A DNA stretch of 64,000 nucleotides from Paralvinella palmiformis (GCA_025642065.1 JAODUP010001284.1:1-64000), one strand, 5' to 3'; positions 11,222-24,020 are shown, counted from the first letter of the stretch. Numbers and translations: made by a program. The notes: generated by a model not told the origin, from the sequence alone.

Positions 11222-13015
11222 TTACATACATATACAGGATGATAATGGCGAAAACAACAAATAACCTGTCAATAATAAAGAGCTTGGTTCCATTTTGTGC
11301 TAATACTGGAACTGAAACGATGGAATAAGCTACACAAGAGTTCTTTTATCAAACTGTTGTCGGACTCATATAAACGAGTACTAAAACTGAATATACTTTA
11401 ACGTAGCAAGACTCCAAATGGGTCAATATTGTTATTGACATAAATGGCTGATATGCTAACACCTCTCCTAACACCAAACAATTTACGATAAATGTTGTTA
11501 TATGCCACAACAGATTTCTTGTATATTGATATTCTATATCTACACCATAGCTGACTGTCATACGCATTGCTGAAGAAAGACTTAAAAGCTTAGATTTTAC
11601 TTCATCAGAACATTTGCGAAATTTACTAATTAACATTTTCACTGAAGCATACAAACATTTTACATGTCACATAATGTCTTCTTCATCATCAAGTTTGTCA
11701 TGAACAATCATTCCTATATATTTGTTGCTAGATACAAATGGGAGAGGCTCATTGTTCAACATCATCCCTGAGACATATACTTTCTTCGGTTTAAAACACA
11801 AACATTCCGTTTTACTCTCATTAAATTTAACAAAATTACTGTAAGCAAAGTTAAAACACATACCAAGCAATGTGTGTAGTGCAGTTGGTGAAGGAGCAAT
11901 AATACAGGTGTCATCAGCATACATAATATGATTAGAAATAACAACATTCATAATACAACCAACCTTGCTGTTATTAAGACAAACATTAAGGTCATCTATG
12001 TAACTATGAAATAATACTGGGGACATTATGCCACCTTGACGCACTCCATCGAAGACAACAAGTTTGTTTGCAGTACGAAAAAACTAACAGGCGAATTAAC
12101 ATGACATCAATACCACGATGAATGAGTTTTTTAAACAAGCACCAATGGTTAATGCGGTCAAATGCCTTGGGCGCATCAAGATAGCTAACATACACTGGAC
12201 TAGAGCGTGAATTATAATACTCTATAACTTGCTTTAGTGAGAACATACACATATCAGTACCATGTTTGCTTTTAAAACCAAACTGATTTCAAACAGTTCC
12301 CAATTTGTCGTGTAATCTATCTAACAAAATTAGTTCAATTATCTTCGATATAACACTCGTAACTTATAACAGGTCTATAATTGTCTTTATCCATAAGAAG
12401 GCCCCTCTTATTTTTAATTATAGGTATAACAATTCTTTCCATCAACTTAGGGGGTAAATATCCATGGGAAAACATTGCACTAAAAATCATACAGAATATA
12501 CAGAATAATCTAGGATAAGCAAACTTAAAATATTCACTTTGCAAAGAGTCTGTACCAGCACTTTTGTTAGATTTGAAATTTGCAATTGCGTCTCTGATTT
12601 CTGAAACACTAAACTTAGGAAAAGATCCAGAAGTATTATCAATACATTTACTAATACTATTAACATCTAACATATACTTTGTATCACCATTAGAATTGAG
12701 TAGGTCAGAACAGTGGTCATGCCACATTTTTGTTATATTACATTCACCACTAACACCATTCATAGTCGATGCCAAAACATTACTATTGATACGATTCATT
12801 TTAGAAACATCTTTCCAGAAACTGATACCATCCCTTTTAAGTAACTTATTCGCAAGAGCATCAGCTCTCACTCGATCATCATTTGATTTACAAAATCTTA
12901 AACACTGCTTAAATCTGGCCCGAGTACGTTTCATTAAATCACATAAAGGGCTGAACATTGGCTTAGAATTACACTGCCATAAAAGGAAGGCATATCTGGT
13001 TTCTGAGTGAGTCTC
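10977..13015 (-). pseudogene. Decayed non-LTR retrotransposon, reverse transcriptase region
   Basis: Minus-strand frames in order (12958-12335, 12252-12004, 12044-11667, 11654-11349) form one broken polyprotein. A region upstream of the RT with KRTRARFKQCLRFCKSNDDR is typical of LINE ORF2 linkers. RT motifs follow: YFKFAYPRLF, then IVIPIIKNK and DNYRPV, a decayed DAPKAFDRI (D-x-x-KAFD block), RQGGIMSPVLF, and the catalytic HIMYADDTC. A stop codon lies near 11655, after EDIM, and frames shift near 12250 and 12330. No endonuclease domain is visible, so the element is 5'-truncated. The 3' region runs into a TCAC tail at 10976. The exact LINE clade cannot be set by eye. Confidence 0.88.
11156..11220. 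repeat. (CA)n-(TA)n microsatellite
   Basis: A CA-rich run is followed by a TA run, inside the 3' region of the LINE remnant. Confidence 0.9.
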
Positions 13016-13163
13016 TTTAACATATTAAAGTTAAAATAATTGACTGGAGACATATTTCAATCTCTCTTTGCAGAATCTATCAAAAAATAAACAAACTTGG
13101 CACCGTATAGTATCTATATAATACCTGCATTTATTAGTGATTTATTAGTGATTTATTAAAGCC

Positions 13164-13805
13164 TTAAAGGAAAAGCCCACCTTCATTTCAAATTTTCAGG
13201 ACTAATAAAGTTATGTTCATAAATATCGTGAATGAAGTCAAAATGTGAAAACGATCACCCACACATTGAATAAACCAGTTCAAAGCGCTGATTAATCGGC
13301 TTTTAATGGCCTGTGATTGCCGCCATTTTGAAGCTAGACAGAGACCGGAAGCTCGTGAATGCTGACGTCATTTGAACCAAGCAGTTTGACCGGAAGTCTC
13401 TATAATCCATTTAAAAGCAAGTAAATAGGTGATTGCCAAGAATAATTCGCTAAATTAACATCATGACTGACATTGAGCCATATCAGTTTGATCCAGAAGA
13501 ACCATTACAAGATGAAGATGATTCCGATTGTTTTGAAGAAAGTGGAATCATCGAAGAAAGGACAAAGAGAACAATGACTTGTGTCTATGTGAACTCTATG
13601 ACGTCAGAGCATTTGAATTTTCTATTTCCCACCTTCGAATCTGGCATCCAGTGCAGCCGTAATGGCGGCCCTCCACTAATTTGGATTATTTCCCTATATC
13701 TATGATATAGGATATACTTCGTGATTATAATTGTGGAATTTTTATTTACTATTATAACCATTACATATTTAAGCAATATTATCTAAGGGTGAACTGTCCC
13801 TTTAA
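13164..13805. mobile_element. Short inverted-repeat DNA element, copy 2
   Basis: Same 642-bp element as 5659-6300, with the same imperfect 18-bp ends. I noticed only one difference inside it (tactgtt in copy 1, tactatt here, near 13750). It was copied as part of the larger duplication, not by independent transposition, because the flanks match too. Confidence 0.65.
13463..13705 (+). pseudogene. 80-aa acidic frame inside TIR element, copy 2
   Basis: Encodes the same 80 residues as 5958-6200, starting MTDIEPYQFDPEEP. See that entry for the possible origin. Confidence 0.4.
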
Positions 13806-14081
13806 AAGTTATAAATCCCCAAAGAGCAAGCGGATTGTTTACACATCAGATATATGTACTACAGAGGGCTCACCAAATATGAGTATATATATAAAGATAT
13901 CAGTTTGATTCGAACTCATAAGCTGGAGGTTTGAAGCGTAATACTCTATCGCCTACGCAATCGGGGTAACTCTATATTTTATGTGTGCCCTGACATCCAA
14001 AACCTCCCCTAATTCAAACTGTGGGATGTTTCAACCATGAATTGTCCGCCTGAATTTATCCAGGGTTCTCTGATATGCCAT

Positions 14082-14278
14082 GGGACGCCTCCGTGGTCTA
14101 GCGGTAGCGTGCTGGACCACAGATCACTACCACCCGTGTTCGAATAACGGCGTGGGCATATCTGACGGTTGTTTCGTCTTTCACTTCGTCTCATTACCTT
14201 TGGAAGTCGCTCGGCCCATTTAGCCTACCTTGTGCACAAAAGTGGCCGTAAAACATCAATCAATCAATCAATCAATCA
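14082..14278 (+). mobile_element. tRNA-derived SINE, family 1
   Basis: Starts GGGACGCCTCCGTGGTCTAG. The A box is TGGTCTAGCGGTAGCG and the B box GTGTTCGAATAAC. A conserved body follows (TTTCGTCTTTCACTTCGTC, then CTCGGCCCATTTAGCCTACC) with a 3' tail of ATCA repeats. Other family 1 copies lie at 21080, 26725, 38011 (minus), 53795 (partial) and 55474. The shared non-tRNA 3' body shows these are SINEs and not tRNA genes. Confidence 0.88.
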
Positions 14279-14598
14279 CCAATCTCTAATATGCCAGGTA
14301 TTCCAGGGTAAAATCAAAGTTGATTCCCTTTACTGCCGGGCGCATACCGAACTCGGTCGAGTGCCAAACAAAGGCTGATCCATTCCGGCCTCATGTTGAT
14401 TTGACCTATATCCAATTCGGTCACAAGGGTCACGATTTAGATTGTACCTGTTTCCAGACTATTCAGCATAAATCAACGTGTAATATTTGTTATTGTACAA
14501 ACATTTCACGCCGAGTTTACTTATGAACAGCATACCATTAAAATATGACGAATCAGATTATATAGCATCTAATGTTTCCAGCAGTAATATCAGTAAAC

Positions 14599-14634
<36 letters not shown>

Positions 14635-15067
14635 ATATATATATATGGGGGTTATATCTGAAAACATATGTTTCAAAGCATATCCGGTTTCAGACCGTCC
14701 ATTATAAAAATGGCGACCATATACAATATTAATTCGTATCTAATATTAACATCGTCTTATCAAAACGTCTATCTTTAAATGCCAAAACACGTCAGTCAAG
14801 TATTTACCAGTTCTACTATCTTATCTATATATGTTAAGAGAAATGTTTATCAATGGTTAATATAACAACTGTTCCGACATAACGAGATCCTAATACTAAC
14901 ACACTCAATAAATAAGAAATACCTGTAATAACAAGATAGGTAAATTGGATGTAAACATTAATAAGTAGGATATTGCTATCTCTATACTACATCCAGACAA
15001 ATTGAAACCATTTTCACTTTCGTTGACCCCGGCGAGGGGTCATTTAAAGCCACGACCAGCCCACTGA

Positions 15068-15127
<60 letters not shown>
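14279..15127. other. Intergenic with two (TA)n runs
   Basis: TA runs at about 14599-14646 and 15072-15126. The second sits immediately before a possible left end of the P-type transposon. No gene seen. Confidence 0.6.
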
Positions 15128-15128
<1 letters not shown>

Positions 15129-15265
15129 CTGGACTGCTATTGCCCTATCCCTCAGTATGCCGGTTCTTGACGCCACAGCCGCCATATTGATGTATGCCAC
15201 TTGCAACTAGCGGGCCCATTTAGATGTGTGTGTTTAAGTTCGATAATTCAATATAATAGCTGATA

Positions 15266-16245
15266 ATGGTTTGCTGCTGCCCTTTTGTGTGTTCAAATCT
15301 ACAATCTGCAAAACTACATACAGAGCTAGTGATATCGTTGTACAGGTTGTAATTTTACAATTGTTAGTTTTCGTACATTTAATTTTAAGAATTTCGGCGT
15401 AAAAATATGTCGATGCAGCGTTGACTCGGTGTCGTTGTTGACATTCGACACTGTTGTTTACATCAAATAGCAGTCAGTAGCTTACGCTCAAGAGCAGTTG
15501 AAGTGATGTGAATCTCCATTAAAATTTAATGGTTGATTTTATCTTGTAGAAAGATGGTTGGCTTTTAAATGTTATAAAAATATTTCAACACATCAGGACT
15601 TTACTAGGATAACAACTTTGTATTAATATCACCAAACCATACAGTCTTAGAGATCTATATCACTGGAAAGGGCTTTACTAAAAATAATTTTGGTGCATCA
15701 ATTATCGTCATATGACAATCGTAACCTACTTTACAGCTCTTCGATCAAAATGGGTTTGGGATTTTTTTCTGCCAGAACAATTCACAAACATCTCTCACCA
15801 TAATCCTACCAGAAATTAAACCTCAAATAGGCACTTATATTAAGTATGTATTTAATTTCATGCATTTATCTAGTTTTGCTAGTAAACCTATTAAATAAAG
15901 CATATTGCCTCTTTTCTTATTTGAACCTGATGCGTCTCATATGACATGGAAATCTAATGCAGCACCAACTGAGTGATGTTACTGATCTTGTTAAATCCTG
16001 ATTCTTCCTTCATGTGTTGTGAAATGTCAATATATTAATTTGTATCATCCGAATTAGCTGGTTCCCACAGACTGATGAGTAGACCAGACACATGCTTAGG
16101 TATACGCACACATTTATCAATATGTGGAGGTATGGAACGTTTTATTTTTAGATTAATGTATGTATAGTTGTATTTGTATTTAGATTTATGCAGGTAGGTC
16201 TCGAATGATGTTTAGATATGTGTTGATGCTCTGTGCCTGTTGCCT

Positions 16246-16296
<51 letters not shown>

Positions 16297-19200
16297 ATGA
16301 ATTATTCTATCACCAATTGGAGGTCGCCACTGACAAAGTCATCTCCGAGCCAAGATGTGTACACATTCTCATCACCATTATTGACGATATTATATCAGTT
16401 AGGATATGTTAATTGACAGATACAAACAAGTTATTTACAAAATATTAAACTGTCATTACCAATAAAGGGTTAATCTATATTATTAAAATTAACATGGACA
16501 TATAAGCATGTTGTAGTGCCCTTTAATAATAACTATATACAGAAACTTATTTGGGATTTTAAGGGTGGAGATTATGTCTACAATTTATGTCCATAGTAAT
16601 ATTGATTCATTTGGGGTCCTGATTCGCAAAAACGTTTCTAGTTTTAAAACACGTTTAGATTCTACTAGCAATTTGCTAGTAGAATGTATTGTTTCTAGTT
16701 TGTTTTACTATCATTCTAGCTTTGTGCTTGATGGGCGAAAATACGTTGTTATGTGTATTATATATCTCTCTGTATCATAATTCATATGTATATGGAATTT
16801 TATATTCTGAAATACATGGATTCAATTGATTAGTCTGTGACTATGTCATAGACCACCACACAGAACCAGTTAAAGCGCTAATGATTATGGTACACTATAC
16901 ACCACCAATAAACGGTTTATTTATATTAGTAAGAGAAATTACAGTATATTATATCATTAATATATCATATGATATTAATGATAAACTATTAACAGCTGGA
17001 TATTTTACCACCACAATGAAATCTGAACAATTCTAATAATGGAATGGAATTAATTTCTATCATTTTCTTCAAAGTTTTATTAAATTTAGTTTTTCCAGAC
17101 AACAACAAACCTACGTCATTGGTTGTTGACATTTTTATGGAGCGCCATGTTCAACTAAAAGACGCAGATATATAGCCCAAATATGTATACCTCAAGAGTA
17201 TGTAATTTATGTTAAATAATGTTAATAATATTAGTTTACAATTATATTTCAGATTTCCGTCAACAAATCACCCAAACAACATCGAGATTGGTTCGTAAAT
17301 TTGTGACGTAAAGGTTTCACACCAACAATTTACCAAACTTTGTTCGGTGCATTTTGAGGATAATTGTTTCAATGTAACTGATAATACTAGACGCAAATGC
17401 AAATGCAGTCCCAACAAAATTCGATTTTCTTCCTCACCGAAACAAACCGAAAGCTGCCTTTGCAGCGAACAAGTGCTGTCACAGTGACATCTAGCAGTGT
17501 TCGCGGTCCAGAGTGTTGACCATCTAGTGAGGGTCACCCATTGATCACTTTAATCCATGACCATTCTTATGATGTCAGGAAAACCCATCAAAGTTCAAAA
17601 GATAACTAGATAATGCTTTGGGTGTAGTCTTGAACTTCAGAAAGAAAATTAAGGTGTCTCAGAGGAGGACTTCATGACTAAAAAGGAAAATATCCTCTTT
17701 ATCTTGAGTAGTAACATCCTTAAAAGAGAAGTACTTGTGCAGATGTTCTAGAAATAATATTTGCTGGTGCACCATGTCATTTGATGAAGAGAATTGTATC
17801 TCAAAATGCACACAATAAGCCAGGTGCCTATATAGCAGAATTACGTTCATTTTCGATGACCCTCAAATTATACTCGGCCAAAGCGTACAAATATGTGAGA
17901 AACACATTTGACTGGCAGCAAAGAGAGATGGCCAAGACATCATATGTAGTTTGATGCTTGATAAAATGGCCATCAGAAAGCATGTAAATTGGGATGGTGA
18001 GAAATGCAGGGGCTATGTTGATATTGGCACAGGAGTTGTAGATGATTCTCTGTCTGAGGCTAAAGATGCACTACTTTTCATGGTAGTTTGTATCAATAGA
18101 TCGTGGAAAGTGTCCTGTGTTTACTTTCTGATTGACAGTTTAAGTAGTGATGAAAAGGTAAACCTAGTTACTAGCTGTCTCGAAAAGCTACATGACGTTG
18201 GTGTCAAGGTTGTTTCCTTTAGTTGTGATGAACCTGCTTCACATTTCCCAATGCTAAGAACCTTGGGGGCAAACCTACCTAGATGTTGGAAGGTTAGACC
18301 CTTCTTTTCAGCATCCATGTGATCATTCAGCCAAGGTACATGTCTTTTTAGATATTTGTCATCTGATGAAATAAGTTAATAATACTTTTGCATGTGGTGG
18401 GATTTTGTATGATGAGGCAAATAATGCAATCAGATTGAAATACTTGTCAGACCTGCATACACTCCAAGAAGAAGAGGGTCTCAGGCTGGCAAACAAACTT
18501 AAGTCCATTCATCTTTGATGGCAAAAACAAAAGATGAATGTTAACTTGGCCGCTCAGTGTCTTAGCTCAAGTGTTGCTAATGCACTGGATTTTTGCAATG
18601 CCAATTTGAAACGTTCTCAGTTTCAGGATTGTGAAGCAACATCAAACTTCTTACGGATGTTTGATTAATTGTTCGACATCTGTAACTCAAGAAACCCTCC
18701 TGCGAAGAACTTCAAGCCTACTTTGAGAAAATGTAGCCAATCATATGTTGATGCATTTTTATATGAGACATTTTCCTATATCATTAGTTTAACTGATTGC
18801 GGCAGACATCCGACTGATTCTTCAAGCAGGAAAACTGGATTTATAGGCTTCTTAGTTCCAAACAAGAGCCTGGAAGCTCCTAATTCTGATCTATTGAAAT
18901 ACCTGTTGACTTATAAAATGAGTCAAGATCACTTGCGGCTATTGTTTGCAGTTGTTGTGTCATCAGGTGAGTGCAGTAATAATCCATCGTCGAGCCAGTT
19001 CATTGACATCTACAAACAGCTTCTGATAAGGCATCAGATTGAAGGTGGTCATAGCAATTGCACCGTGCAGGACAAAACGAGCATTTGATGATGAGTGTAA
19101 CATTCATGAAGTGCAGACAGGTACTCTGGATGTTGCACTTTCCCGCAGATATGATCTAGAGCTTAGAATGCCATCAGAACATGATCATGATTATGCATAT

Positions 19201-19541
19201 GTCCTCAATTTCAGTGAGCTTTCTGAGTATAAAGAAGCAGCTATTTCTTATATTTCTTATATTGCTAGCTATGTAGTGAAGATGGATGAGAAAAGGATCA
19301 GTTGCCATGTGGTGCATTGACTCTATCCAAAAATGCACACTCACACATACCCTTTATTGTCATCAAAGACAATGGTGGTTTGATTAACCCATCACCAGAT
19401 GTTCACAAATTCTGTATCGAAACTGAAAAGTCATTACAGCGAATGCTGAAAGTGACATCAGGCAAACTCCTCCAGGGCCCAGGGCTGCCTAATGCCTTTG
19501 CTATGGTAGTATTGCAGAGGTGTGTAGAGGCAGATGTTTGA
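15266..19541 (+). pseudogene. P-element-type transposase with THAP domain (THAP9-like), decayed
   Basis: The likely first exon, 15266 to about 15342, encodes MVCCCPFVCSN...SLYR, the cysteine start of a THAP zinc finger, and ends at TACAG/GTTGTA. A second exon begins at 17253 after TTATATTTCAG and restores RFP. With two frameshifts the THAP domain continues as RDWFVNL, RKGFTPT, KLCSVHFEDNCF and NAVPTKF, the AVPT signature. The catalytic region follows: TLKLYSAKAYKYVRNTF near 17860-17910, then MLDKMAIRKHVNWDGEKCRGYVD from 17954, CVYFLIDSL, and VSFSCDEPAS. The C-terminal half has LFDICNSRNPPAKNF, TGFIGFLVPN, LTYKMSQDHLRLLF, ISYIASYVV and NGGLINPSPDV. In-frame stops (for example after HLMK near 18375 and at 18665) and frameshifts near 18300, 19080 and 19310 show it is dead. 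The intron 15343-17252 contains another repeat (16051-16248). Confidence 0.88.
16051..16248 (+). repeat. Dispersed repeat R1, copy 1
   Basis: About 198 bp running from GAATTAGCTGGTTCCCACAG to CTGTGCCTGTTGCCTCT, immediately followed by a TA run (to 16293). The reverse complement is at 29727-29917 with clear but imperfect identity. No coding capacity. Its outer end abuts TA DNA. Confidence 0.8.
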
Positions 19542-21022
19542 TTCAACCTCCTTCAACAACCATATGTTTGCTCTGATCAAGTGTTATATTATTTAGTCAA
19601 CTCTCTGTTCGGCATCTGCACTTGTAATATATATTCTGCATTAGTTTGTAATATTATAGTTGCCTGTTTCTTAAATTAGTGAGGATGCTATGATTGTCAT
19701 AGTGTTTTTATTCTTATAACAATAATTGTTTGTGATGTAAATAGTGGATATACATCGAGTCTGTAAACTCCTAATGTAAATGCCTCATCGGAATGACTCT
19801 GAGCAGTGATAAGTGTGGGACAAATATTTTCAGCATTAGTGAGGGTACTTTTATGATAGTGATATAAAGACATTATCACTTCTATCTGTTTACTAAAACA
19901 ACATTATTTTGGTTGTTATATATTATAATATAATAAACGCTGTTTAAATATGCACCAGTGAGTTACTGACTCAAGTGGCATACCAGTTACATAGCAAATA
20001 CCTCGTACAGTATATTGTTTTAAGCACTCTATATTTGTTAGGTACCAACACATGTGATGTATATTTATATATATCCTTGATTACCTGATAAATGATATGA
20101 CTTTGTGTACCTTTTCGCAATAATGGAGTTTGGTGTATATACTATACACAAACCTGAATGTACATACTAACTAAAACCTGCTATCGGAAAGAAAACAAAA
20201 ACAAATTGATCAGTGATAAATCTTTATGTTGTGTTTAATTTTCACTGAGATCAGGTTCTGCTTTATTCACATTGCATGTTATGTGTCTTGTTAATTACAG
20301 CTATACCACAGCATAGTAACAAAAATTAGGCTGCGACCAGTACTGGGGGTCATGTCAGTTTGAAGGCTCCAGACGGATTTGGACCAAGACACTATTCCGA
20401 GTTTGGGCTAGGATTTGAGTTATGGTTAGGGCAATACGCACAGATATTATTATATAGAGATCATTGATAATAACTTTTATTTCAGTCGCGCTCCCATTGT
20501 TACTCCCAAGCAGCGCCGACAACCTCGCTCCTCCATTTGGGAAAAGTGGATTGATCCTAATCCGCCATGTGCAGGCCGCTGCTGCACCGGCCTCCACTCT
20601 AAAAATTAATAATTAATTTTCAGCGTAATTGGTTTGAATATAGACATTATATTTTTAAGCACGTATAGCTAGTACTAACCCAAACAAAATAGTACACACA
20701 AATAATAGTAGCTAAATGCTAAGAAATTGGTGGCTGAAGTTGAGCCGTTTAACATGGAAAAGTTGGCTGATTGTCAGCGGCTGGGCGCCAGCATATAGGG
20801 AGGGGGGAGGCTCGGTGGCCTCAAAATAACACTGGCGCCCGCTATCCAGTTTTTATATATATATATTTGTGTGTGTGTGTGTGTGTCAGTGATCCAGCCT
20901 CAAACACTGTACTGACGCCAACGTAGTCAAGCTCGATAAGGTTTTTCACTGAACCGTTTCGCCAGATGACAGAACCCAGACATTGGTAGATTGATGACAA
21001 CGGTATACAGACAGGTACGTCT

Positions 21023-21067
<45 letters not shown>

Positions 21068-21079
21068 ACAATGAAATTA
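19542..21079. other. Possible 3' part of the P-type element; no further gene
   Basis: AT-rich sequence with GT (20869-20886) and TA (21028-21065) runs. A more GC-rich patch at 20480-20600 has no recognisable product. Confidence 0.45.
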
Positions 21080-21235
21080 GGGACACCTCCGTCCTCTAGC
21101 GGTAGCGTGTTGGACCACAGATCACTACCACCTGTGTTCGAATCTCGGCGTGGGCATAGAAGGTTGTTTCATCTTTGACTTCTCTTCATTACCTTTGGAG
21201 GTCGCTCGGCCCATTTATCCTATCATGTGAACAAT
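21080..21235 (+). mobile_element. tRNA-derived SINE, family 1
   Basis: Begins GGGACACCTCCGTCCTCTAG right after a TA run. A box CTCTAGCGGTAGCG and B box GTGTTCGAATCTC are intact. The body (TTACCTTTGGAGGTCGCTCG) matches the other copies. The 3' tail is lost after ATGTGAACAATG. Confidence 0.88.
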
Positions 21236-21332
21236 GAAAGTCTCTTCCATGATTCCATAAGATGAACATCTAAATGAATTACGGTTTGGAACTGCATAAT
21301 AATAAGAATCTGACTGAAACCTTTATAATAAA

Positions 21333-21495
21333 ATTCATCGTTGACAGATGATCATCATCAGTAAGTTCTTCGTTGACAGCTGATCATCAGTAAGTTCTTC
21401 GTTGACAGCTGATCATCAGTAAGTTCTTCGTTGACAGCTGAACATCAGTAAGTTCTTCTTTGACAGCTGAACATCAGTAACTTCGTTGACAGCTG
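21333..21495. repeat. 29-bp minisatellite
   Basis: About five to six units of CAGTAAGTTCTTCGTTGACA plus GCTGATCAT with minor variants. Confidence 0.9.
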
Positions 21496-21944
21496 GAAGG
21501 CAACAAAGTACATGATTAATTTGACACTGAAACTTATCACGTCAATGAAACAGTGTTTAGTTTAAACTGTGAACAAGCAATGTGCAGTCCGCAGTCACAT
21601 ATTCAGTAGAAGAGATAATTTTAAACAACTTTTTGAAATTAACTTTTTCGCAAAATGATATTAATATAGATGTGTATTATAGGGGTATGACTTCATTAAT
21701 TGTGATGGCACTCCAATATGGCCTCCTTAACCATCTCATAAGAGAGTGAATGTAATATTTATAAGGTTCAGCATAAACTGACAATAAAGAATTAGGTTGA
21801 TTGTGTGTGTGTGTCTATGAATTGTTTTATGAAAACAAAAAACTCAAATAAATATGTAGTTGAAAGGTGTTCATGTTTTCTGAATACTTACATGACACAA
21901 ATGCTTCTTTATAGTAATTATGTCTGACATCAAAGGTACCGACA
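21496..21944. other. Intergenic, no gene seen
   Basis: AT-rich, with a short GT run near 21803. No gene supported. Confidence 0.5.
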
Positions 21945-22310
21945 AAATGAATACTATTAGTAGTGTTTACAGTTTTAGAACTGTTAGTACTATTAAAGTG
22001 TCAAACTTGTTAGTAGTGTTTACATAATTAAAACTGTTAGTAGTGTTTACATAATTAAAACTGTTAGTAGTGTTTACATTGTTAAAACTGTTAGTAGTAT
22101 TTATATTGTTAAAGTAATTAGTACTATTTACAGTGTGAAAACTGTTAGTAATGTTTATATTGTTTTAACTGTTAGTAGTGTTTATATTGTTTAAACCGTT
22201 GTTTTTAGCGTTTACAATATTAAAACTTTTTAAAGCGTCAAACCTGTTGATAGTGTTTACATAATTAAAGCTTTTAGTAGTGTTTACAGTGTTAGAACTT
22301 TTAGTAGTGT
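21945..22310. repeat. Diverged 27-bp minisatellite
   Basis: About 13 units of the type GTTAGTAGTGTTTACA followed by TAATTAAAACT, most with substitutions. A minus-strand Asn/Thr-rich frame over it is a repeat artefact. Confidence 0.85.
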
Positions 22311-22763
22311 CCGTGCTTGTGATTTGAATGAATAATATACCCATTTGAAAAATAATTAACAAACAAAGAATCCATGAAGCCAGTTAAATAAAATAATTAT
22401 GTTATAATTTATCCACTTTAATTGATATTTATCAAAATATCCATTATTCATAATTGAATACTTAGCTCGTGTCTTCCTCCATCTTTATAACACAACAATG
22501 ACGTATCAAGTAATCGGTGTTAATAATTGTTGAAATTTGAAGCTATTACGATAATATTTATTATCATATTTTCGAGCATAACTGAAAAATGTGCTTGGAG
22601 AAGAAATTGTCCTACATTCCGGAATGAAGAAATCTACTTTATATAATTGAGAAAATCTCTCCAAAGATACGTAGCTAGTTGAAAACGTGTCGATGGCGTA
22701 GGCATCCAGCTCCTACGACAACCTGCCATTCTCTGTATATATGTTACAGTTCATCTGTATAAT

Positions 22764-22840
22764 CAGGTAATGTGAATATTACCTGATATTTTCAGGTAAT
22801 ACAGATTTAATACAGATTACCTGAAAATTTGAGGTAATAT
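22764..22840. repeat. Cluster of inverted CAGGTAAT / ATTACCTG motifs
   Basis: CAGGTAAT and its complement occur alternately, giving at least two potential hairpins, for example CAGGTAATGTGAATATTACC and TTTTCAGGTAAT...TTACCTGAAAA. The function is unknown. Confidence 0.6.
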
Positions 22841-22881
22841 GTAACAAATATATCAATGTAATTTGATAAATATGTGTGTAT

Positions 22882-22885
<4 letters not shown>

Positions 22886-22955
<70 letters not shown>
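22886..22955. repeat. (CA)n-(TA)n microsatellite
   Basis: A CA run followed directly by a TA run. Confidence 0.95.
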
Positions 22956-22956
<1 letters not shown>

Positions 22957-23529
22957 ATGGAAATAATTCACACATCTCGGGTGTTAGGCCAAACGGTTAT
23001 TGGAACACGTCGAGGAGAGGTTTGTCAAGAGTTGACACATCAAAGAAGTACTTCTTTCTTTTCCACGATCACAATTCTAATCTAACAATATATTGTTAGT
23101 AAACATATCATAATTTTCTTTTACGGTGTAAATACTAGCTAGCGATATCCAATCAGTTTTTTGTATCGAACTAGATCTCATACGATACATCGAAATAATC
23201 AGTTTAACAAATATAAGGTATAAGACACTGATTTGCTGATCAGCTAAAAGGGGCCGTAATTTGTTTGACTGATTCTTAACTTTTCCAAACAACGAGTGTC
23301 ATTAATTATAACTTTATCTCTAATCACTCTTGGTATAATTAATTAAAACAATGTCGATTAATTATTAGATTTCTGTGTCTAAATCTTTGTAGTCATATTT
23401 ATATTCGTATGAATTAATGTATTTGAGGAATACTTCTCACAACAATACATGGCCAGTAAATGTTAACATATTGTGTTTGTATGCTACTTTGATAACTAAC
23501 TTTGATTACTTTAACATATCTCTACTATG

Positions 23530-23573
<44 letters not shown>

Positions 23574-23924
23574 GTAGTGTATTTATGGCATCTTCTAATC
23601 TGAAATTGAAATGTTTAAATGACACTCATACTAATCACTGTATTGCCCAACTGTCCAGTATTGCCCAATATATGTGTGTGTGTGTGTCTTTCTACTAAAA
23701 CTAAATACCATATGTCCACAAAAACCTATACATCAATCAATCTACGCACGGTTCTTACATCTGGGTGACTCATCAGTCAGTACACGCCAACCAACCATTA
23801 ATTTACTAGCGGCTGCACTTGCACATAATACATATAACATTTGACGACACAAGATATAATAACAAAGTGACGCCTGTTTTGTTAAAAAAAAGGTATGTGG
23901 GGGAGTTTGACAACGGTAGAACGC
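22956..23924. other. Intergenic with (ATT)n at 23528-23573
   Basis: No gene recognised. One ATT run. Confidence 0.5.
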
Positions 23925-24020
23925 AATGACGTGGGTGGTTGTGAGATGGGGCGGTTGTGAGGTGGGTCGGTTTTGAGGTGGGTCGGTTGTGAGGTGAGCC
24001 GATTGTGAGGTGCTCCGAAA
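23925..24020. repeat. G-rich minisatellite (GGTTGTGAGGTGGGTCG type)
   Basis: About five imperfect units of 16-18 bp. Confidence 0.8.

Larger units (their letters stand above)
10880..14060. repeat. Duplicated segment, copy B (longer copy)
   Basis: Counterpart of 5205-6550. It holds the GAGT run, the LINE remnant, the TIR element with its 80-aa frame and a SINE fragment. Matched blocks are 10955-11055 with 5210-5320 and 12860-13990 with 5355-6485, with weaker similarity to about 14060. Confidence 0.9.
15128..20852 (+). mobile_element. Possible full extent of a P-element-type transposon
   Basis: The transposase fossil (15266-19541) is bracketed by two TA runs. Next to the left one is ACTGGACTGCTATTGCC. 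Next to the right one (reverse complement) is ACTGGATAGCGGGCGCC. These share only about ten bases and may not be true inverted ends. No clear 8-bp target duplication was found. Confidence 0.3.

Noticed and set aside
14082..14150. Functional tRNA gene
   Set aside because: The A and B boxes are good, but the same body and tail recur in six places and the tRNA fold is poor, so it is a SINE.
17268..17537. Minus-strand 89-aa frame over the THAP region
   Set aside because: The plus strand carries the THAP signature residues, so the minus frame is a shadow.
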